Below, one piece after another: positions 59,407 through 64,000 of a stretch of 64,000 nt of DNA. The notes beneath the pieces were generated by a model. It made no database searches. It was given only the letters and a program-made list of their open reading frames with translations, and was not told the origin of the DNA. Numbering within the stretch: the stretch's first letter is position 1; every line of letters starts with the position of its first letter. The position numbers and the translations under genes were made by a program. Source of the DNA: Desulfuromonadales bacterium (GTDB taxonomy: Bacteria > Desulfobacterota > Desulfuromonadia > Geobacterales > Pseudopelobacteraceae); the NCBI GenBank assembly GCA_013349325.1, contig DUZX01000003.1:121410-185409 (forward strand), in the 5' to 3' direction.

Positions 59407-60933
59407 ATGAAAACAACACCGATATTCATACTGACATTACTGGTAACCCTGCTGCTGAGCGGCACTGCATTGGCTGTTCCCTTTGTAAGCGTTCCCTTTG
59501 TAAGCGGCAGTATCTGCGCTACCAACGCCTCTGACCCCACATGTCTAGGGGCCTATAGCCCAACAGTCAATGATACCATTAGACTCCCGCGCAGCGGCAT
59601 TCTGGACTATACAACGTTCAACGTACCAAGCGGTGTGACGGTGAAATTTTCTCAGTACTCATCACAGTACAACAAGCCGGTCATTATCCGTACCAGCGGA
59701 AATGTCACAATTGCCGGCATCATCGATGTCAGTGCCCAAACCGCAGCCGCTGACTCCGGCACGGCCGGTGATGGTAATCTGGGTGATGATGGTCAACCCG
59801 GTATCGGTGGACCCGGCGGATTTAGTGGTGGTCGGGGTGGGCTTTCACCACTTTTTGGAGGTGTAGCCAGGCAGTATGGTGGTGCCGGCAAAGGCCCAGG
59901 TGGTGGGTATCCCGGTGGCCCGGATACTTATAACGGAGTTAATTGGGCGGGTGGAATGTCAGGAGGTGGAGGTAGTTTCGGTACAGTCGGCGGGGCAGGA
60001 TACTATGGTGGTAGTCCCGGCGCAGTGTATGGCCAGACAAAATTATTACCGCTGATCGGTGGTTCTGGTGGTGGCGGTGGCGGAGCCGGTGCCAGCTTTA
60101 ACGGTGCTGGTGGTGGTGGTGGAGGTGGAGCAATTACAATTGCGTCATCAGGAACCATCAACTTTTCAGGTGGAATGATAAATGCCAACGGCGGCGCCGG
60201 GGGGGCGGCTGCCGGTACCAATGGTGGTGGTGGCGGCGGTGGTGGCAGTGGCGGTGCGATCAGATTGGTGGCGGAGGTACTTACACGTACGGCCGGTTCA
60301 CTCAACGCTGTAGGTGGCGCTTATGCTGCCAGCACGGCTGGAAGTAGCGGAGCTGGTGGTGCCGGAATCATCAGCCTGGAAGCTAACACTACGAACTGGG
60401 TTGGCAATACGAACCCGGCATTCACGCCTGGTCTTCCTGGCCACGTCCTGGTGCCCAATAATCCGACACTCACTATTGTTTCTGTCACCCCAACGAGTGG
60501 CACATCGAACGGTGTATCGGCCAATTCACCGGCCAGTCCTACCGGCAATGCCGACATTACTTTTCCCACAGGGACAACCACCGCGACGGTAAATCTTCAG
60601 GCAACCGGCATTCCGAGTGGTTCAACCGCCGATGTGCATGTGATCCCTGCAATCGCGGTAACGCGGAGTAAGGCTCTCAGTACCGCCTTCAGCACCCCCG
60701 ATGGAAACGGGATTCTGACAGCAACAGCCTCGGTTTCGCTCAGTCCCGGCAATAACGTTCTACAGGCAGCGGTTACCTACACGGTGACGGAGACAGTTGC
60801 CATGGCACTCCCGCAGTTCAATGGCGAGTACGTAGCCAAAATCCGGGTTGAAGGCGGTATGGACGGAAAATCGAAGGTGACCTACATTACGGTGTCGGGT
60901 AAGGAATATCCAGCTGGCAAGGCCAAAGTATAG
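59407..60933 (+). CDS. Exported glycine-rich protein
   Basis: The 508-residue product has a signal peptide (cleavage near ALA-VPF, residue 23). Next to it a 15-base tandem repeat doubles VPFVS. The middle (about 115-310) is extremely glycine-rich, with runs such as GGSGGGGGGAGASFNGAGGG. It resembles the beta-helical or glycine-rich parts of outer-surface proteins. The C-terminal 180 residues form a beta-sandwich (SVTPTSGTSNGVSANSPASP and on). An AGGAG ribosome site precedes the ATG. The function is unknown; adhesion or matrix formation is an inference from composition. Confidence 0.85.
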   Translation: MKTTPIFILTLLVTLLLSGTALAVPFVSVPFVSGSICATNASDPTCLGAYSPTVNDTIRLPRSGILDYTTFNVPSGVTVKFSQYSSQYNKPVIIRTSGNVTIAGIIDVSAQTAAADSGTAGDGNLGDDGQPGIGGPGGFSGGRGGLSPLFGGVARQYGGAGKGPGGGYPGGPDTYNGVNWAGGMSGGGGSFGTVGGAGYYGGSPGAVYGQTKLLPLIGGSGGGGGGAGASFNGAGGGGGGGAITIASSGTINFSGGMINANGGAGGAAAGTNGGGGGGGGSGGAIRLVAEVLTRTAGSLNAVGGAYAASTAGSSGAGGAGIISLEANTTNWVGNTNPAFTPGLPGHVLVPNNPTLTIVSVTPTSGTSNGVSANSPASPTGNADITFPTGTTTATVNLQATGIPSGSTADVHVIPAIAVTRSKALSTAFSTPDGNGILTATASVSLSPGNNVLQAAVTYTVTETVAMALPQFNGEYVAKIRVEGGMDGKSKVTYITVSGKEYPAGKAKV

Positions 60934-60958
60934 CGGTGCGTTCTCCACGGAGCGGCAG

Positions 60959-61900
60959 ATGAGGAATGATAAACGGATAATGCGGTCAGGAAGGGTGGCA
61001 GGTGTCCTGCAGACAGGGTGTATAGCTGTGCTCTTTCTGCTGATGCCCGCCGGGGCGGAAGCCGGAGTACCGGTGATTGCCAATCAGCGGGTGACTGATA
61101 TCACTACCCGTTCGTTCTCTGTTATTCTGACCGTTAATGAACCGTCAACCCCGACTCTGTCTCTTTTTGCCGCAGACTGTATGACCCCTGCAAGCGGCTT
61201 TAGCTCTACGCTGCAGCAGAATGCCACATCCGGCAACATGCGTATCACCGTGAGAGGTCTGACTGCCGCCACCGGTTACTGTTATCAACTGTTGCTTACA
61301 TCTTTGTCAACCTCCGAAGTAACGACGACTGCTGCGGTTCCGGTAACTACCATGTCTGCAATCGTGCGTACCGCTCCGAGCGGCTTGAATATCGTACCGG
61401 TCGGCAACGACATCCTGAAGGCCCCGACGGTGCATCTGCCGACCGGTGCAACCCGTGATACCGTTCTCTCAACGGTCGAACTGCTTAACGGCAGTGCCGC
61501 AGCCCCGCTTTCGCTACTGCTCTCCACGAACACCGGCAGCGATTATTTTAATCTCAACAACCTTTTCACGACCACAACCGGGAATACCTTGATTGTAACC
61601 GGTGGTGAACGGGTCAAAATATCCGAAAATCATGGCATAGGCGGTTGCCGTATCGAACGGTTCTGTACCCTGCCGACAGCATCGGGAGGAACTTCACCAC
61701 GTGCATTTATACAGGCCAATGCCAATGATATTGATGCATCGGGAGGGGTGAACATACTCGACATCCTGCGGGTGGTCGGTGGAAAAGGAACAACCAGCAG
61801 CGGACCCTGTTTCAATAGTGATCTGGACTTAAATGGTGACGGCAGTATCGATGCTGCTGATTATGTCATTATTAAAGGCGGCTTCAATGGCCTTCCGTAG
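60959..61900 (+). CDS. Exported protein with C-terminal dockerin-like module
   Basis: The 313-residue product has a signal peptide (cleavage near AEA-GVP, about residue 35). A fibronectin-III-like domain follows (about 36-135), then a linker domain. The C-terminus is dockerin-like: first repeat NDIDASGGVNILDILRVVGG (about 256-275) and second repeat SDLDLNGDGSIDAADYVIIK (about 288-307), with the calcium-binding Asp/Asn pattern of the F-hand loop. A GGAG ribosome site supports ATG 60959. It overlaps the following cohesin-type gene by 14 bases, so the two are made together. Confidence 0.82.
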   Translation: MRNDKRIMRSGRVAGVLQTGCIAVLFLLMPAGAEAGVPVIANQRVTDITTRSFSVILTVNEPSTPTLSLFAADCMTPASGFSSTLQQNATSGNMRITVRGLTAATGYCYQLLLTSLSTSEVTTTAAVPVTTMSAIVRTAPSGLNIVPVGNDILKAPTVHLPTGATRDTVLSTVELLNGSAAAPLSLLLSTNTGSDYFNLNNLFTTTTGNTLIVTGGERVKISENHGIGGCRIERFCTLPTASGGTSPRAFIQANANDIDASGGVNILDILRVVGGKGTTSSGPCFNSDLDLNGDGSIDAADYVIIKGGFNGLP

Positions 61901-64000
61901 CTTGCGACATACCCTGGTTGCACTGCTGATGCTTCTCTCGCTGTCGACAGAAGCGCTGGCTGCAGTGCAGGTGCGTGTCATGCCGACTACCTCTTCGGCA
62001 GCAGTCGGCTCGACAGTCACGGTTACGGTCGAAGCTGATGCAGTAACGGATCTGGGCGGATTTCAATTCGGGTTTTCCTACATCGCCGCTGATCTTCAGG
62101 TTGTTTCTCGCGCTGTCAACTCCTCGTTTGACCAGGTTATTACGCAGAATTTTGATAATGCCAGTGGTTCAGGAATGGTTGCTGCGTCAGTATTCAATAA
62201 TCCACCTCTGACCGGTACGTCGGTTAGCCTGGCGACTATTGTTTTCAAACTACTGACTCCGGTTACGGGAAATATCGCTCTCGCCAATGTCATTCTAGGC
62301 CAGATAGGAGGGACGGAATTAGCGTCCACCGCTACCGGTGCAAGTGTATCCGGTTACAACAGCTACACCGTCAGCTTCAACAGCAACGGCGGCAACGCTG
62401 TCGGCAACCAGGTCGTTTCCTACAATGGATCCGCAACTCCACCATCAATCCCGGCTAAAACCGGCTCCACCTTTGCGGGTTGGTATTCCGATTCCGGCCT
62501 GTCGACACTCTTCAACTTCAGCACCCCGATCACTGCTGACACTGTGCTCTATGCCAAATGGACTATTTCTGACATTACCGGGCCAACTTTGACAGTTTCT
62601 ACTATTACGGATGGTGCCGTAACCAACAACGCCACTCTCAACATATCCGGTACCGTCTTTGATACCAGCGGCATTCTTGATCTGAAAGTTAACAGCATCC
62701 CTGTCAATGTTACAGGTAGCAGCTTCAGCTACGCTGTAAACTTGCAGCCTGGTGCGAACATTATTACCATTGTCGCAACAGATACTCTTGGCAACGCAAC
62801 AACTGACAGCCGCACGATTGTATTGGACGTTACCGCTCCCGTTCTGACTGTTTCTGCGCCTGCTGACAACAGCAAAACAGCCCAGTCGCTTACCACTGTC
62901 AGCGGAACAATCAGCGAAACCTCAACCGTTGCTGTAGCACTCAACAGCGGCACTCCTCAGAGCGCATCAATCTCCGGAACTGACTACACTACGAGCGTCA
63001 ATCTTGGTGCTGGCCTTAACACGATATCAATCGTTGCAACTGATGTCGCAGGCAATTCGTCGAGTGCCGTCCGGAGTGTCACCTATATCAATACCACCCC
63101 CTCGTTGGCAATAACCACCCCAAATCAGGATAGTACCACCGCACAAAACAGTCTGACGGTAAGCGGAACGGTAACGGACTTGCTGAGCACGGTATCGTTA
63201 AAGATCAGCATGAACGGACAGACTCTCACGCCATTGGTTATCAACGGTACTTTTTCACAGTTACTAACCTTTCCTTCTGAAGGAACATGGCCAATTGTTG
63301 CTACTGCTACCGATGAGGTCGGTAACAGTAGCACGGTTACACGCACCGTTATTTACGCTGCACCACACGATGGCGTCTGCGGAATAAGTTCTGGTCAGAC
63401 GTTGTCGGTTGCTCCTGCTGTTGACCTTTGCAGCAGCGGGACCGCTTCTTCTGTCACTGGTGCCGGGCCATGGAGTTGGACCTGTGGCGGAATCAATGGT
63501 GGCGCAACAATTTCGTGCGGTGCCGGGATAGTAGCGCCGGTCGATACAATCGCTCCGGTAATTACCGATTTCAACCTTCCGACTACAGCCGTTACTCTTA
63601 CCATTCCGGTCAGCATCTTTACCGCCACCGACGCCGTCGGCGTAACCGGCTACCTGATCACCGAAAGTGCCACCGCACCGGTTAAAACCGAGATCGGTTG
63701 GACAACCACACCGCCTGCCACTATTACTCTCCATACATGGGGCTACCACAAGCTCTATGCCTACGCCAAGGATGCCGCCGACAATATTTCGGCCTCCAGG
63801 TCTGTATCTCTTCAAATCGGACCAGCTGATGCAGATGGTGTTGTCGTGCCGGCTGTCAGCGGCGCTCCACCTGCTGTAGAACCGCAACTGACCGACGCCC
63901 TCAAATCACTCAACTTTGCCATGAAGATCGAAATCCCGACCCCCGTCGAAATCCTGCACGGCGACGTCGCCCCTCTCATTAACGGCGTCCCGCACCCCGA
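61887..64000 (+). CDS. Exported cohesin-domain multidomain protein (5' part)
   Basis: The frame is open from ATG 61887, with AAGGCGG upstream, to the window edge (704 codons, no stop). The order is signal peptide (cleavage near ALA-AVQ, about residue 26), then a cohesin-type domain (about 27-150: VGSTVTVTVEADAVTDLGGF, LATIVFKLLTPVTGNIAL). An InlB B-repeat follows (about 155-227, ending in TVLYAKWTI). Next are Ig-like repeats (about 228-490), each ending in phrases like NIITIVATDTLGN. After that come a short Cys-containing segment and another Ig-like domain. It could bind the dockerin of the preceding gene product. Confidence 0.85.
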   Translation, partial: MAFRSLRHTLVALLMLLSLSTEALAAVQVRVMPTTSSAAVGSTVTVTVEADAVTDLGGFQFGFSYIAADLQVVSRAVNSSFDQVITQNFDNASGSGMVAASVFNNPPLTGTSVSLATIVFKLLTPVTGNIALANVILGQIGGTELASTATGASVSGYNSYTVSFNSNGGNAVGNQVVSYNGSATPPSIPAKTGSTFAGWYSDSGLSTLFNFSTPITADTVLYAKWTISDITGPTLTVSTITDGAVTNNATLNISGTVFDTSGILDLKVNSIPVNVTGSSFSYAVNLQPGANIITIVATDTLGNATTDSRTIVLDVTAPVLTVSAPADNSKTAQSLTTVSGTISETSTVAVALNSGTPQSASISGTDYTTSVNLGAGLNTISIVATDVAGNSSSAVRSVTYINTTPSLAITTPNQDSTTAQNSLTVSGTVTDLLSTVSLKISMNGQTLTPLVINGTFSQLLTFPSEGTWPIVATATDEVGNSSTVTRTVIYAAPHDGVCGISSGQTLSVAPAVDLCSSGTASSVTGAGPWSWTCGGINGGATISCGAGIVAPVDTIAPVITDFNLPTTAVTLTIPVSIFTATDAVGVTGYLITESATAPVKTEIGWTTTPPATITLHTWGYHKLYAYAKDAADNISASRSVSLQIGPADADGVVVPAVSGAPPAVEPQLTDALKSLNFAMKIEIPTPVEILHGDVAPLINGVPHP

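Noticed and set aside
63264..63887. 207-codon minus-strand open frame near the right edge
   Set aside because: It is opposite the cohesin-domain gene, whose frame stays open to the window end with Ig-like repeats.

Overview
The window looks like the chromosome of a Geobacter-type bacterium (Desulfuromonadales/Geobacterales). The evidence is gene content and regulatory signals: a LexA operator close to the published Geobacter consensus, a GEMM riboswitch, a surE-pcm-rpoS block, paired DUF507 genes, cohesin and dockerin proteins and large secreted repeat proteins. No rRNA or CRISPR array was seen. Species assignment is an inference.

Left part, 1-18300, is mostly housekeeping: secD (3' end), secF, a membrane-anchored TPR protein, recJ, a cation-diffusion transporter, a ResB-like membrane protein and an SbcD/YhaO-YhaN nuclease-ATPase pair on the plus strand. 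lexA with a small downstream protein, a lipocalin and a quinone oxidoreductase follow on the minus strand. Then come surE-pcm-rpoS, apt and a NitT/TauT-type ABC importer on the plus strand.

18330-26300 is accessory. A tRNA-Arg(CCU) gene is followed by a truncated integrase and a 37-bp repeat of the tRNA 3' end, the scar of an integrated element. Next are an AbiE-type toxin-antitoxin pair and an arsenic/thiol operon (arsC, acr3, a permease with a 3' frameshift, two thioredoxin-like proteins, CcdA). Two small minus-strand genes and a chemoreceptor follow.

28048-50420 is the centrepiece: a minus-strand cluster of about 22 kb encoding an extracellular contractile injection system (eCIS, Afp/PVC-like). 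In transcription order it has a cap protein (DUF4255), an unknown protein, the sheath, two tubes, a DUF5908 protein, a LysM hub protein, a VgrG-like spike, a PAAR tip, a gp25 protein, baseplate J, a second large baseplate protein, a 948-aa unknown protein, a tape measure, two small proteins, a GH46-like chitosanase, a clostripain (C11) peptidase and a CHAT peptidase. No AAA+ ATPase (Afp15) is seen among its genes. Its leader contains a sigma70-type promoter, then a GEMM-class (c-di-GMP or cGAMP) riboswitch, then competing antiterminator and terminator hairpins. This implies that a cyclic dinucleotide controls production of the injection machine by attenuation. It is the strongest new observation in the window.

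50761-55706 holds a soluble lytic transglycosylase, two DUF507 genes, queC, a metzincin-like protease and a YdcZ-like transporter. 55949-64000 holds four large exported proteins on the plus strand: an IPT/TIG-like repeat protein, a glycine-rich protein, a dockerin-bearing protein and a cohesin-bearing protein cut by the window edge. They look like a cell-surface assembly.
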